From assembly GCA_039931245.1 (NCBI GenBank), contig JBDTSH010000016.1:136758-200757 (forward strand): 64,000 nucleotides of DNA. The letters are read 5' to 3'. Both the position numbers and the translations under genes were made by a program. The notes below the pieces were generated by a model. That model saw only the letters and a list, made by a program, of their open reading frames with translations, searched no databases and was not told the origin of the DNA. Position 1 is the stretch's first letter; each line of letters begins with the position of its first letter. Origin of the DNA: UBA4729 sp039931245 (GTDB lineage: Bacteria > Patescibacteriota > Saccharimonadia > Saccharimonadales > UBA4665). Below, piece after piece: positions 33,636 to 41,791 of the stretch.

Positions 33636-34051
33636 TATTTCAATAACACCTGTTTAAATATTTTATCTAATCCATAATCTACGATGGAGACGAGTCCACC
33701 AAAAACGATTGCAAAAATGAGCACGGCGACAGTTAAGCGGCGGCTTTCATTCCAGTCCGGCCACTTTACGCGGCGGAGCTCCCGCCAACTACCCCGTAAG
33801 TACTCGGGGAAAATGATGCGACCGATCAGGCGGAGGGCCTGACCGATAAACTTGAACGGCTGGTGGCGGAAAAGTTTGGCGAATGCCTGACCGATTGGGC
33901 GAAGCAACCGGCCGACCGGTCGGGAGGCAGTCCGGCGCAGCTGGGTTACCCTTTTTGGTTGTTCATTTTGGGTGGCGGTTTTGAGGGCCCGCTCGCGAAA
34001 GGTCTCTGGATTCTTGACCACACGCTTTTTTTTGATTGGCTGTTCTGCCAC
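33635..34051 (-). CDS. secE: preprotein translocase subunit SecE
   Basis: 138 residues with a single C-terminal membrane span (VAVLIFAIVFGGLVSIVDYG) preceded by the conserved ELRRVKWPDWNES. The N-terminal ~75 residues are a basic extension absent from minimal SecE. GTG start with AGGGAG 7 nt upstream. Partner of SecY in protein export; usual neighbour of nusG. Confidence 0.93.
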   Translation of the reverse strand: MAEQPIKKKRVVKNPETFRERALKTATQNEQPKRVTQLRRTASRPVGRLLRPIGQAFAKLFRHQPFKFIGQALRLIGRIIFPEYLRGSWRELRRVKWPDWNESRRLTVAVLIFAIVFGGLVSIVDYGLDKIFKQVLLK

Positions 34052-34080
34052 GTGTCACTCCCTGTTAAAGTTTTCCTACT

Positions 34081-34106
34081 AAAAAAGCCTACAACAACTT
34101 GTAGGC
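34081..34106 (-). terminator. hairpin-T-run at the 5' end of the secE transcript
   Basis: Perfect 8-bp stem GCCTACAA/TTGTAGGC with a 4-nt loop, followed by TTTTTT on the minus strand. The promoter just upstream (34117-34146) would start the transcript about 4 nt before the stem, so it can only be an attenuator, a 5' protective hairpin, or the terminator of an older upstream gene. Confidence 0.75.
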
Positions 34107-34116
34107 CAACCTGTCA

Positions 34117-34146
34117 AGATTAGCACGAGCGTACCCCTGTCGTCAA
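34117..34146 (-). promoter_or_regulatory. secE-nusG promoter
   Basis: Minus-strand -35 TTGACG (34146-34141), 18-nt spacer ending in TGC, -10 TAATCT (34122-34117). Start site near 34110, followed at once by the terminator-like hairpin. Confidence 0.65.
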
Positions 34147-34279
34147 TCACGGACTTGACGGTCGCCTACCCGACCCGGCCCTAAAGATAGTCAGGGCGAC
34201 CGGACGGCCCGCTTTTGAGAGAAGGTCCAATCGGCGACGAATGGCACTAGAAAGCCCGGGGTTTGCTATAGTAAACACT

Positions 34280-35788
34280 ATGATGGTTACGCTTATGGTC
34301 TTCGGACTAGGCTGCTTACTAGAACTAAGCTTATGGCTCCGGCCGGCGTGGCGGTATCGTCGGCCGTTGGCCTACTTGATAATAGTCGTCACTATTGTCG
34401 GCACCGCGACGCTGCAATACCAAGTGCCATTGTTGGGTGGCTTAATCATTGCTCTACTATCGATCTACCGCGTCGTGAATCTCGGACGAATAATCGAAAA
34501 CCGCATTCAAGCTGATTATCTCTATGCCGTCGCCAGTCGAGCCAGCCTTTACTTGCTCGCCGCCCAAGTCATAATTCTTGGTAGCATGCTAGTAATCGGG
34601 CGGGCCGCTTTGCCAGGATTGTCATGGTACGGGTGGCTGGTGACCTCTCAATTGCTGTGCGCTGGCGTTTTGGTGTGGGCGACCCTGCGTAACCTCAAAA
34701 CGACCCTCCCGCCGGCCCTGACTACCAAGTTGGCCGACGCCGACTGGCCGACATTGACGGTAGCTATCCCGGCGCGCAACGAAACGACAGATTTGCAGGC
34801 CTGCCTCGAATCGCTCATTACCAGTACCTATCCCAAACTGGAGATTTTGGTACTTGACGATTGCTCTCCCAACAAGCGGACCCCCGAAATTATTCGGGGT
34901 TTCGCCCACGCCGGGGTCCGCTTCATGGCTGGCGCGGCGACCCCGCCCCGTTGGTTACCCAAAAACTATGCCTATCAGCAGCTGGCGGCGGAAGCCAACG
35001 GCGAAGTCATATTGTTTTGCGGTGTCGACGCCCGCTTTACTCCTCAAAGCCTCCGAGTCCTCGTTGCGACACTGCTGGAAAAGAAAAAGACCATGCTCAG
35101 TATTATTCCGAGTAACGGCGCCCCACCGGCCACCAGCCTCGAATCGATGTTGGTCCAGCCCAATCGTTACGCTTGGGAGCTTACCCTGCCCCGCCGGCTA
35201 TTTAATCGTCCGCCTATCCTCAGTACGTGTTGGTTGATCACGGCACCGGCCTTACGGTCTTTTGGCGGCCTGGCGGCAGTCAGCCGATCCATTAACGCCG
35301 AGCGGCACCTCGCCCTCTGGTGCGCCCAACACGACGACGGTTACAGCTTCTTGCAGAGTAACGCCGACTGCGGGGTGGGGAGCGTCAAGTCCTTGATAGC
35401 CCAACGCAAAACGGCTATCCGCGTTCGCTATCCGCAGCTACGCCGCCGCATCGAGCTGACCGCCCTGGTATCGGTACTCGAATTATTAGTGCTAGTTGTG
35501 CCGTTTGGCGGGCTGGTGGGGGCGCTGTTGATGCAAGCTTGGGGCTACGCCGCTCTCAGCGCGGCTACTTGTTTGCTATTGATTGTGATGTATGACCGGG
35601 TGGTGGCGTTGACCTACCGACAGTTTTTATACCGCGGACTGTGGCTGCTGCCCTACGCCGCCCTCTACGATATCGGATTGCTCAATTACTCGCTCTGGAA
35701 GTACGAGTTTAGTGAAGTCATTTGGAAAGGACGTAATGTTAACCTACCCGTCATGCACGTCGTCCCGCACTTACCCCTTGACTCATAA
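34280..35788 (+). CDS. membrane GT2 glycosyltransferase
   Basis: 502 residues: four N-terminal membrane segments, a GT-A domain starting LTVAIPARNETTDLQACLES near 165 with LDDCS and FCGVDARF (DxD-type metal site), and C-terminal membrane segments. Resembles processive or lipid-linked GT2 enzymes such as CrtQ/HpnI-like proteins; sugar and acceptor unknown. ATG 34280 is 7 nt after TATAGT in TTTGCTATAGT, so the longer frame from 34241 is rejected. Confidence 0.8.
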   Translation: MMVTLMVFGLGCLLELSLWLRPAWRYRRPLAYLIIVVTIVGTATLQYQVPLLGGLIIALLSIYRVVNLGRIIENRIQADYLYAVASRASLYLLAAQVIILGSMLVIGRAALPGLSWYGWLVTSQLLCAGVLVWATLRNLKTTLPPALTTKLADADWPTLTVAIPARNETTDLQACLESLITSTYPKLEILVLDDCSPNKRTPEIIRGFAHAGVRFMAGAATPPRWLPKNYAYQQLAAEANGEVILFCGVDARFTPQSLRVLVATLLEKKKTMLSIIPSNGAPPATSLESMLVQPNRYAWELTLPRRLFNRPPILSTCWLITAPALRSFGGLAAVSRSINAERHLALWCAQHDDGYSFLQSNADCGVGSVKSLIAQRKTAIRVRYPQLRRRIELTALVSVLELLVLVVPFGGLVGALLMQAWGYAALSAATCLLLIVMYDRVVALTYRQFLYRGLWLLPYAALYDIGLLNYSLWKYEFSEVIWKGRNVNLPVMHVVPHLPLDS

Positions 35789-35815
35789 GGCTTGGTTTGT
35801 GCTATAACAGAAGCT

Positions 35816-36187
35816 GTGGAAAGTGATTATTTTAAAATAGAACAACGCGCGGCGCGCTATCATCGCCGGGAACGCTACAGTGAGCTTCTGATTTACGGGA
35901 TGGCCGGTGGCGCGGCTATTGCAGCGGTGGGCTGCGTGGCCGTCGCGCAGCTGACCCATAACGTCGTCGCCACTGAATCATTTTTTATCGCTGGTTTAGC
36001 GACCACCGTGCCAGCTTTTCTCGGACTGGTGGCCGCCCAACATTACGCCAAAGCCTACGACAGTAGTACGCAACAGCTAGAAACTCACATCGACGAGCAG
36101 TTCAGCGATATAATGGCCGACGCCAGTCTGGGCGATTTAGCCGATCGTTGGCCGGTTGAACCCGATTTGACTACAGATTTGGAATAA
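35816..36187 (+). CDS. small membrane protein, leaderless GTG start
   Basis: 123 residues, with a charged amphipathic start (MESDYFKIEQRAARYHRRE), two membrane segments (~28-50 and ~58-78) and a helical acidic tail. Not recognised. TATAAC (35803-35808) with upstream TGC lies 7 nt before GTG 35816; the frame from TTG 35792 would include the promoter. Its 3' end overlaps the histidine kinase gene on the other strand by 17 nt. Confidence 0.6.
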   Translation: MESDYFKIEQRAARYHRRERYSELLIYGMAGGAAIAAVGCVAVAQLTHNVVATESFFIAGLATTVPAFLGLVAAQHYAKAYDSSTQQLETHIDEQFSDIMADASLGDLADRWPVEPDLTTDLE

Positions 36188-37277
36188 AGATGGTAAAGGT
36201 CGAGCCATGGTTGAGCTCGCTCCTAAGCTTCACCTCGGCATGAATAAGACGCGTCAGCTTCATTGTTACGTACAAGCCAAGGCCGGTGCCGGTGTTCTTT
36301 CGAGTCCGAAAATCCTCTGACCGGAAAAATTTATCGAACACCCTCTCCTGGTCACTCTTGCTGATCCCAATTCCGGTGTCGCTAATACTGAATTCAACTC
36401 CTTTGGGGGCGCTACGGGCGGCAATGACAACGTGGCCCTTATCGGTGTATTTAATCGAGTTGGTGATAAAGTTTTGTAAAATTTCCCGCACATAGAGTTT
36501 ACTGGAGCTGAGGAGCTCGAGCTTAGGGTCGAGATCAAGTTTGAGCTTCAAATTCTTGGTCGTGGCCTGGGGCTCGTAATTGTGCAGAAGCTCCTGGCAT
36601 AAGTCGTGGACGTTGATGGGCTCGGCAGTGACCTGGAGGATGCCGCGTTCGGCCCGGCTGAGCGTCGACAAGTCATTGATCATATCGGCCAAAAACAGTA
36701 CCTGGTTGTGGGCTTCGTTCAAGGCCTGTTTAATAGCTACCATGTCGCCGCTGCGCTCGGCGATATATTGGGCATTACTGATATTGCCTTCGCTGATGGC
36801 AATTGGCGTACGGAGCTCGTGGCTGACGACACTAATGAATTCATCACGCTCCTCTTCCAGTGATTTCTCGCGAGTGATGTCGCGCAGTAATAGCACGAAA
36901 CCCTGCTGGCCGTGTTCGCCGTAGCCGAGGTGGACGGGGGCAATACTCAAGTACAAATTGATTGTGCTTCCGTCGCCGTACCTCAGTCGCAGATCGCGCC
37001 GCGTTGTTGGCAGGGTGGCGGCCAGGACGACTTGGGTGATATCGACCTCCTGGTTGTTGATATCGAGAGGCTTGAATAGTCGTCCCAGTGAGCTGTGCAA
37101 GCGGATAGTGTTTACGTCGAATAGGTTGAGGGCCGCGCCGTTATAGATGACCAGCTTGGCGTGTTCATCGACGGCAATGACGGCGTCGGCCATGCTGTTG
37201 ATTAGACTGGTTAAGCGTTGGTGCTCCAGATCGGGTTGTGTTGACTTGCGTTTGATTGGTCTAAGGGTAAGCGCCAT
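36171..37277 (-). CDS. PAS-domain sensor histidine kinase, no membrane segment
   Basis: 368 residues: PAS domain (~20-130), HisKA with SHELRTPI and phospho-acceptor His near 153, and HATPase_c with N-box NFITNSIKY, DTGIGIS and TGLGLY. It lacks membrane spans, so it would read a cytoplasmic signal or partner. No response regulator is encoded next to it. CATAAT lies 8 nt before ATG. Confidence 0.9.
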   Translation of the reverse strand: MALTLRPIKRKSTQPDLEHQRLTSLINSMADAVIAVDEHAKLVIYNGAALNLFDVNTIRLHSSLGRLFKPLDINNQEVDITQVVLAATLPTTRRDLRLRYGDGSTINLYLSIAPVHLGYGEHGQQGFVLLLRDITREKSLEEERDEFISVVSHELRTPIAISEGNISNAQYIAERSGDMVAIKQALNEAHNQVLFLADMINDLSTLSRAERGILQVTAEPINVHDLCQELLHNYEPQATTKNLKLKLDLDPKLELLSSSKLYVREILQNFITNSIKYTDKGHVVIAARSAPKGVEFSISDTGIGISKSDQERVFDKFFRSEDFRTRKNTGTGLGLYVTMKLTRLIHAEVKLRSELNHGSTFTIFIPNL

Positions 37278-37286
37278 TGCTAGCTA

Positions 37287-38009
37287 TTATGCCACAACTT
37301 CGTCACCGAGTGCACTCAATATTGGCTGATAAGCGCGCATCGCTCGGCGCAGCCGCCCGACATCGGGCAAGACGTCGGCCATAGCTGCCCAGAAATCGGG
37401 CCCGTGGTGCAGTACCGTGGTGTGAGTTAACTCGTGCAACAATACGTAGTCGATGCAATCCCAGGGCAATTGCATAAGGAATAAGTTGAGTACGATGTGA
37501 GTGTGCTGGTCACAACTGCCCCAGCGGCTCTTGAGCCGTTTGATGCTAACGCTTTTGTAGCTAAAGCCGTGCTGGGTGGCGAGGGTGGCTAAGCGTTGCG
37601 GCAGGAGGCTTTCCGCTTGTTTGCGGAGTGCCCGCAGGCTAGCTGCCGCGATGGCCGCCTGGACCTCAGGACTCGTCGGATCGAGGGTCGGCGGGTAGCT
37701 TATCAATACTTCGGTGCCGGAGATCCGGCTGCGTACTTTAGTGCTACCGGGCACGACGTAGAGTCGTAAGCGGTGGGCCTTGCCGATGTGTAGGCCATCG
37801 GCCAGAGCGATAACTGGTCGGATCTGGTCGGCAATCCAATCCTGGCGGGCCTGGGCAAACGCCAGCCCTACTCCGTAACTCGCCCACAATGGTATTGTCA
37901 CCCGGACTTCCCCGGCCGCCGTCACACTTAAGCGCAGGCTACGGTTAGTCCTCCGCTTATATATATTAATGGGTTGTTGATTAGTTAGCTCGAAGCGCTT
38001 AAAAGCCAT
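37287..38009 (-). CDS. YgjP-like zinc metallopeptidase (DUF45)
   Basis: 240 residues with the C-terminal zinc motif LLHELTHTTVLHHGPDFW (HExxH plus third His) and the RWGSC segment typical of SprT/YgjP-like proteins. Presumed zinc peptidase, target unknown. Ends 9 nt before the histidine kinase start. Confidence 0.85.
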   Translation of the reverse strand: MAFKRFELTNQQPINIYKRRTNRSLRLSVTAAGEVRVTIPLWASYGVGLAFAQARQDWIADQIRPVIALADGLHIGKAHRLRLYVVPGSTKVRSRISGTEVLISYPPTLDPTSPEVQAAIAAASLRALRKQAESLLPQRLATLATQHGFSYKSVSIKRLKSRWGSCDQHTHIVLNLFLMQLPWDCIDYVLLHELTHTTVLHHGPDFWAAMADVLPDVGRLRRAMRAYQPILSALGDEVVA

Positions 38010-38024
38010 GGGCTACTCGCAATC

Positions 38025-38693
38025 TTAACGAATTCGAATATTGCGGCGGCTCATATCGACTCGGCCGCCGATGGTATTGACGTTTGGTATGAGATTTACC
38101 ATACCCGGCTTAATGATACGGCTACTGGCATCGTCGAGATTCAGGACGCCTAAGTCACGCAAACGATTTACGACGCCGCTGCGCTGGGTGGTGTAGAGGT
38201 GTTTGCCGCTGACGACGACATAGTCTTCGCCGGGCTTTGGGTTTTGCATGTAGCCACCAATTTTTTCGAAGGTCGGTTGATCCCATTGGGCAGAGTATTT
38301 ATCGTCGGCCCGGCGGCGATCGCGCTTCAAGCCACGACTGAAAGCGGTTTCGGGGTCGATCTGCAACCAAATCAGGAGCGATTGGGCGTGGCTACGGCGG
38401 GCCATTTCGCGCAGGGCGTGGCGTTGGCTGGCGCGCAGGGAGTTGGTATCGTAGACGACACTTAGGCCGGCGCTCAAAAATTCCTCAGTCATATAATCCA
38501 TCAACTGGGTGACGATGTCGTTTTCCTGCTTGTCGTAGCGCGGGTTATCAAATAAGCCAGCCCGTATCCGATCGCCTTGGACGTGAGCGGCTTGGATATC
38601 TTCGCACAGCTGACGAGATAAATAGGTCTTGCCGGCTCCCGGGAAACCATAGAGGAGAATTAGGAAGGGTTTAATGGGTAGAACTTTTGCCAT
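38025..38693 (-). CDS. P-loop kinase of the AAA_33/zeta-like type
   Basis: 222 residues with Walker A LYGFPGAGKT near 14-23 and a VVYDTNSLRASQRHALRE segment, as in gluconate-kinase-like and polynucleotide-kinase-like small-molecule kinases. C-terminal ~45 residues are outside the kinase core. The frame begins at TTG 38714, but ATG 38693 fits. No antitoxin neighbour, so a zeta toxin is unlikely. Confidence 0.65.
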   Translation of the reverse strand: MAKVLPIKPFLILLYGFPGAGKTYLSRQLCEDIQAAHVQGDRIRAGLFDNPRYDKQENDIVTQLMDYMTEEFLSAGLSVVYDTNSLRASQRHALREMARRSHAQSLLIWLQIDPETAFSRGLKRDRRRADDKYSAQWDQPTFEKIGGYMQNPKPGEDYVVVSGKHLYTTQRSGVVNRLRDLGVLNLDDASSRIIKPGMVNLIPNVNTIGGRVDMSRRNIRIR

Positions 38694-38932
38694 AGGTGTT
38701 ACTAGGTATACCAAATTTTAGCCCTTTTGGGAAGCTAAATCTCCGAGCAGACCCTCACTTTAACGGTGGTGCTTATGATAATATTTACTTTTTTGGCAGA
38801 CAGTCGACCGGTCCGCTAGCCTACCCATTTCAGCCACCCCTGTATATTGCGCCGACTAACGGCGGCCAAACAGTGACAAACTGCCAGTAATACTTTATGA
38901 TTAAGCGGTAAAACAACTATTTTATAAGTCGT

Positions 38933-39007
38933 AGGGGTATAGTACAGCGGTTAGTATAAAGGTCTCCAAAACCTTAGACCGTGGTTCGATTCCACGTACC
39001 CCTGCCA
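38933..39007 (+). tRNA. tRNA-Trp (CCA)
   Basis: Acceptor stem AGGGGTA/TACCCCT, anticodon stem AAGGT/ACCTT around CTCCAAA (anticodon CCA), T-arm GTGGTTCGATTCCAC, discriminator G and encoded CCA. Its 3' half is repeated at 41077-41138 together with downstream promoter sequence, and in shorter form at 40322-40340. The 218 bases before it hold no gene I can support. Confidence 0.95.
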
Positions 39008-39053
39008 AATGTATGCGTGATGCAAGAATTCTGTGGAAGTTTTTTGCTATCAT
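38992..39053 (+). repeat. tRNA-Trp-end repeat, copy A (native)
   Basis: 62 bases from the T-arm 3' strand of tRNA-Trp through CCA to the -10 box of the next gene. Copy B is at 41077-41138: 50 of 62 positions are identical by my alignment, without gaps. Both end in TTTTGCTAT boxes that drive a leaderless gene. Confidence 0.85.
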
Positions 39054-39059
39054 AGCTAG

Positions 39060-39599
39060 ATGCTGACTATTGTATTTGAAGCCCACTCAACAACCACTGA
39101 TAATAACGCAAAGCTCGCTTCAGGATTTAATGATGTTGCGCTCTCACCATTGGGCCTTCGTCAATCGAAAGAGCTCGGCGAACGCTATTCCAATGAAACT
39201 TTTGATGCGATTTTCTGTTCTGATCTACAAAGATCATATATAACAGCTGAAATAGCATTTGATAATAAATACCCTATTATTCATGACTCTCGTCTACGAG
39301 AGTGCGACTATGGAGATATGACTTTACGACCAAAAGAAATTGTAGATGCCCAAAAGCCGCAGTATATAGCTGTTCCGTTCCCGAATGGGGAAAGTTATGA
39401 GCAGTCTACTGAGCGCATAAGATGCTTTCTTGTAGACTTGCTAAGAAATTACCAAGGAAAGAGGGTGATGATTATTGGCCATAGAGCGACTCAGTATGGC
39501 CTTGAACATTTGATTAAAAAAATACCACTGCACCAGACGGTTATTGCGCCATGGAAGTGGCAACCCGGCTGGGAATATCTATTGAAGGTCATGTCTTAA
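39060..39599 (+). CDS. histidine phosphatase family protein
   Basis: 179 residues, phosphoglycerate-mutase fold. The usual RHG motif reads AHSTT (catalytic His kept, Arg replaced by Ala), followed by GFNDVALSPLGLRQSKELG, SDLQRS, an acid in RECDYGD and the second His in IIGHRAT. Loss of the first Arg may weaken phosphate binding. Leaderless: TATCAT (39048-39053) lies 6 nt before ATG. First gene of the island behind tRNA-Trp. Confidence 0.8.
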   Translation: MLTIVFEAHSTTTDNNAKLASGFNDVALSPLGLRQSKELGERYSNETFDAIFCSDLQRSYITAEIAFDNKYPIIHDSRLRECDYGDMTLRPKEIVDAQKPQYIAVPFPNGESYEQSTERIRCFLVDLLRNYQGKRVMIIGHRATQYGLEHLIKKIPLHQTVIAPWKWQPGWEYLLKVMS

Positions 39600-39602
39600 G
39601 AG

Positions 39603-39647
39603 TTGCGAAATGCGACCACTAGGGGGTTTCAAGCATAAGCGTCATGC
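39603..39647 (+). repeat. cassette boundary element after the phosphatase gene
   Basis: Starts 3 nt after the stop with TTGCGAAATGCGACCA (39603-39618), then CTAGGGGG, then CAAGCATAAGCGTCATGC, which matches the downstream flank of tRNA-Trp (CAAATGTATGCGTGATGC) at 12 or more of 18 positions. The same 16-mer recurs exactly at 39814-39829. Confidence 0.65.
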
Positions 39648-39659
39648 TATCATTGATTC

Positions 39660-39809
39660 ATGAGTGATAAATTTTTCAAAATATTCGTATCGATTATCCT
39701 GATTATAATTTTGCTTTTTGTCGCCGCAATATATTCAGATCTCCACGGATTTGTAAATAACGGCGGTAATTCAATATTTACTGTTATACCAGACTTATTG
39801 AATCTCTAA
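39660..39809 (+). CDS. small single-span membrane protein (49 aa)
   Basis: 49 residues: a basic start (MSDKFFKIF), one strong membrane helix (IFVSIILIIILLFVAAIY) and a short outside tail. The ATG is 6 nt after TATCAT in TGCTATCAT (39648-39653), exactly the leaderless pattern, and a cassette boundary element follows its stop within 5 nt. These two marks make a real gene likely despite its size. Confidence 0.6.
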   Translation: MSDKFFKIFVSIILIIILLFVAAIYSDLHGFVNNGGNSIFTVIPDLLNL

Positions 39810-39813
39810 AAAA

Positions 39814-39842
39814 TTGCGAAATGCGACCAAGAAGAGCTGCCA
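39814..39842 (+). repeat. cassette boundary element after the 49-aa gene
   Basis: Exact second copy of TTGCGAAATGCGACCA, 4 nt after a stop codon, then AGAAGAGCTGCCAAA, which resembles the CCCCTGCCAAA end of tRNA-Trp. Confidence 0.65.
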
Positions 39843-39878
39843 AACGGAATTATTAAAAGCGAGAGTTATGGCTACAAT

Positions 39879-40289
39879 ATGAAAAAATCCAAAAGTTCTA
39901 AAAAGTTTGCAATAATATTATTGTTAGCATTATCTATGTTAGGTATCTACTATCTAATTTACGGCTTGTATCATTCCAACGGCAATGGTGACTCTACTAG
40001 TGCTAGAGTCACGGAGGTTATTGATAGACCCAATTTTGCTGAAGATGGATATTACGGATTTGAAGTTATAGATTCCAATGGAAAAAATTATAGTATTGAT
40101 GCCGACCCATACTTGGATGTTGCGCCAAATTTCAGCAGACAAACAACTGAAGAAGTAAACAGAGAATGTCTGGACGTACCCAAGTTACGAGTAAATGACG
40201 AAATCGAGTTTAATCTACCTAGTAATGGAGACCATTTGACGGTTTGTTTTGAAAAAGGGACTGGTCACTACTTTCTAAGAATCAGATAA
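39879..40289 (+). CDS. hypothetical membrane-anchored protein, 136 aa
   Basis: N-terminal KKSKSSKKFA followed by one membrane helix (~10-32), then an extracytoplasmic beta-rich domain (RVTEVIDRPNFAEDGYYGF, IDADPYL) with two Cys (~97 and ~122) that could bond. Not recognised. TACAAT directly precedes ATG. A cassette-type gene of the tRNA-Trp island. Confidence 0.6.
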   Translation: MKKSKSSKKFAIILLLALSMLGIYYLIYGLYHSNGNGDSTSARVTEVIDRPNFAEDGYYGFEVIDSNGKNYSIDADPYLDVAPNFSRQTTEEVNRECLDVPKLRVNDEIEFNLPSNGDHLTVCFEKGTGHYFLRIR

Positions 40290-40321
40290 TAATTAGTCAC
40301 TAAGTTAAAAGTTCTAAACAG

Positions 40322-40340
40322 GGTTCACGTACCCCAGCCA
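40322..40340 (+). repeat. short tRNA-Trp 3'-end copy
   Basis: GGTTCACGTACCCCAGCCA corresponds to the end of tRNA-Trp (CCACGTACCCCTGCCA) with one changed base in the acceptor region. It follows the 136-aa gene and precedes the toxin-antitoxin pair. The rest of 40290-40490 is AT-rich and empty. Confidence 0.6.
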
Positions 40341-40490
40341 AGTATATTTTGTATTTGTTAATTTTGTTTAATTATTTCACATAGTCTTAGCAGGCAGGCT
40401 TTCCCTCCGTTGCTTGAATAAGTTTGTCCAAGTACTCTATGTATAACCTACTCATTAAGTGAAATTTATGGGATGTTTCGAAACTACATA

Positions 40491-40519
40491 TTGATGCATT
40501 GATGCAAGTATGCTATTCT
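40491..40519 (+). promoter_or_regulatory. toxin-antitoxin promoter with tandem operator
   Basis: TTGATGCA occurs twice in tandem (40491-40498, 40499-40506). The first TTGATG serves as -35, with 17 nt to the extended -10 TATTCT (40514-40519, TGC before it). An antitoxin binding these repeats would cover the promoter, as RHH/RelB antitoxins do. Confidence 0.6.
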
Positions 40520-40539
40520 GAGAAGACAGGAGGAATATC

Positions 40540-40758
40540 ATGCGGACAACAATAACTATCAATGACAAGCTATTTCGAAGCCTAAAGCTGCGGGCGGTTG
40601 ATTCCGACACTAGCGTTTCGGCCATCGTTGAAGACGCAGTTAAATATCAAATTCTTGAAGATTTTGAAGACATAGAAGACGCCCAAAAGCGTGCAAACGA
40701 ACAAGAATACTCATTTAATGATTTGGTTAATCAGTATCGAGCCGAGGGTCTACTCTAG
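40540..40758 (+). CDS. RHH/RelB-type antitoxin
   Basis: 72 residues. N-terminal ribbon MRTTITINDKLFRSLKLRA and helix DTSVSAIVEDAVKYQIL are typical ribbon-helix-helix DNA-binding; the acidic C-terminal part would wrap the toxin. GGAGG six bases before ATG. Stops 2 nt before the toxin start. Autorepression through the tandem TTGATGCA operator is likely. Confidence 0.85.
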   Translation: MRTTITINDKLFRSLKLRAVDSDTSVSAIVEDAVKYQILEDFEDIEDAQKRANEQEYSFNDLVNQYRAEGLL

Positions 40759-40760
40759 AA

Positions 40761-41033
40761 ATGACCAAGAAAGTTTTCTCACTTCTATACAAGAAGTCCG
40801 TTGATAAAGACTTGCGCAAGCTTCCTAAAGATGTGCGCGGCGCTATTATTGAGAAGATTCAAAACCTGGCTACTAGTCCATTCCCTCCTCAATCCAAAAA
40901 ACTTCGCGGCTCATCTGACCTCTACCGACTTCGCTACAAGGACTATCGGATCATCTACGAGGTACACGGCAGCGATGTCGTGATCATCGTTATTAAAGTC
41001 GGTCATCGCAAAGAAGTATATCGAGATATATAG
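40761..41033 (+). CDS. RelE/ParE-type toxin
   Basis: 90 residues. YKKSVDKDLRKLPKDVRGAI and LRGSSDLYRLRYKDYRIIYEV, then VIKVGHRKEVYRDI, are typical of RelE family mRNA interferases with basic and Tyr catalytic residues (Arg in YRLRY, Arg in DYRIIY, His-Arg and Tyr at the end). Encoded with its antitoxin; would stabilise the tRNA-Trp island. Confidence 0.88.
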   Translation: MTKKVFSLLYKKSVDKDLRKLPKDVRGAIIEKIQNLATSPFPPQSKKLRGSSDLYRLRYKDYRIIYEVHGSDVVIIVIKVGHRKEVYRDI

Positions 41034-41076
41034 ACAAAATCAGCATCTTAACTGTATAGAAAATATCAATTAGTTT

Positions 41077-41138
41077 TCACGAACCCCTGCCATATGTATA
41101 CGTGATGCCCGACTTCTGGGGAAGACTTTTGCTATAGT
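41077..41138 (+). repeat. tRNA-Trp-end repeat, copy B
   Basis: Second copy of the 62-base repeat (50 of 62 identical to 38992-39053): the acceptor end and CCA of tRNA-Trp, the ATGTAT-CGTGATGC flank, and a TTTTGCTAT promoter box. It looks like an attachment-site duplicate on the far side of about 2.1 kb of inserted genes. Confidence 0.85.
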
Positions 41139-41145
41139 TAGAAGC

Positions 41146-41781
41146 ATGTCTAAATATGAGTTGCTGATACTTGATTATGGTGGAGTGTACTCATTTGAGT
41201 TTACACACGCTGATGTGGATAGATTGCGTACGACGGTATTTGGCCGGATTCCGACTGATGAGGAAGTGGCATTAATTGCTCCGATCGAGAAAAGGCTTGC
41301 GCGAAATGATATCTCGAGCCAGGAGTATGTGGGATATGTCGCTGATATCATGTCGGTCGCGGTGCCATCAGTTGAACTATTTGAACGCACGGTCTTATCC
41401 GTGACTCATCCCCCCTCCGCCGCAATGGTGAAACTTCGTGAGAAAGTATCTGCCGCCGGTATCAAAACAGTTATTCTCTCGAATATGTTTTTATTTGAAA
41501 TGGTTATGACTAAACCACAGGGCCGCTACGAGGGTTTTGATTTTACTGATTTCTCATGCGCGGCCGGCCTAACAAAAAGTGAGACAAAATTCTTTCAAAT
41601 TACACTCGATCATTTCGGTGTAGCGGCCGACAAGGCATTATTCGTAGACGATATGCTGGCTAACACTCAAACCGCTCGAGTCCTCGGTATTCACACCATT
41701 CATGCCGACAAATTAGCGTTTGGGAGTGCCGAACAACTGGCCGAAGCCATTGCGGTTGAACTATTCAGTCAAACGGACTGA
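41146..41781 (+). CDS. HAD-superfamily hydrolase
   Basis: 211 residues. Motif I is LILDYGGVYS (only the first Asp of DxD; the second is Gly), motif II VILSN near 113, Lys in GLTKSETKFF and motif IV FVDDMLAN. The missing second Asp is common in dehalogenase-like or phosphonatase-like members. ATG lies 7 nt after TATAGT (41133-41138), leaderless. Boundary element follows the stop. Confidence 0.75.
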   Translation: MSKYELLILDYGGVYSFEFTHADVDRLRTTVFGRIPTDEEVALIAPIEKRLARNDISSQEYVGYVADIMSVAVPSVELFERTVLSVTHPPSAAMVKLREKVSAAGIKTVILSNMFLFEMVMTKPQGRYEGFDFTDFSCAAGLTKSETKFFQITLDHFGVAADKALFVDDMLANTQTARVLGIHTIHADKLAFGSAEQLAEAIAVELFSQTD

Positions 41782-41791
41782 TTAAGTTAAC

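Noticed and set aside
38025..38693. zeta-toxin identity for the P-loop kinase
   Set aside because: No epsilon-type antitoxin beside it, and its motifs equally fit small-molecule kinases.
38696..38890. 64-codon plus frame before tRNA-Trp
   Set aside because: No start context and overlaps the promoter of the minus-strand kinase gene.
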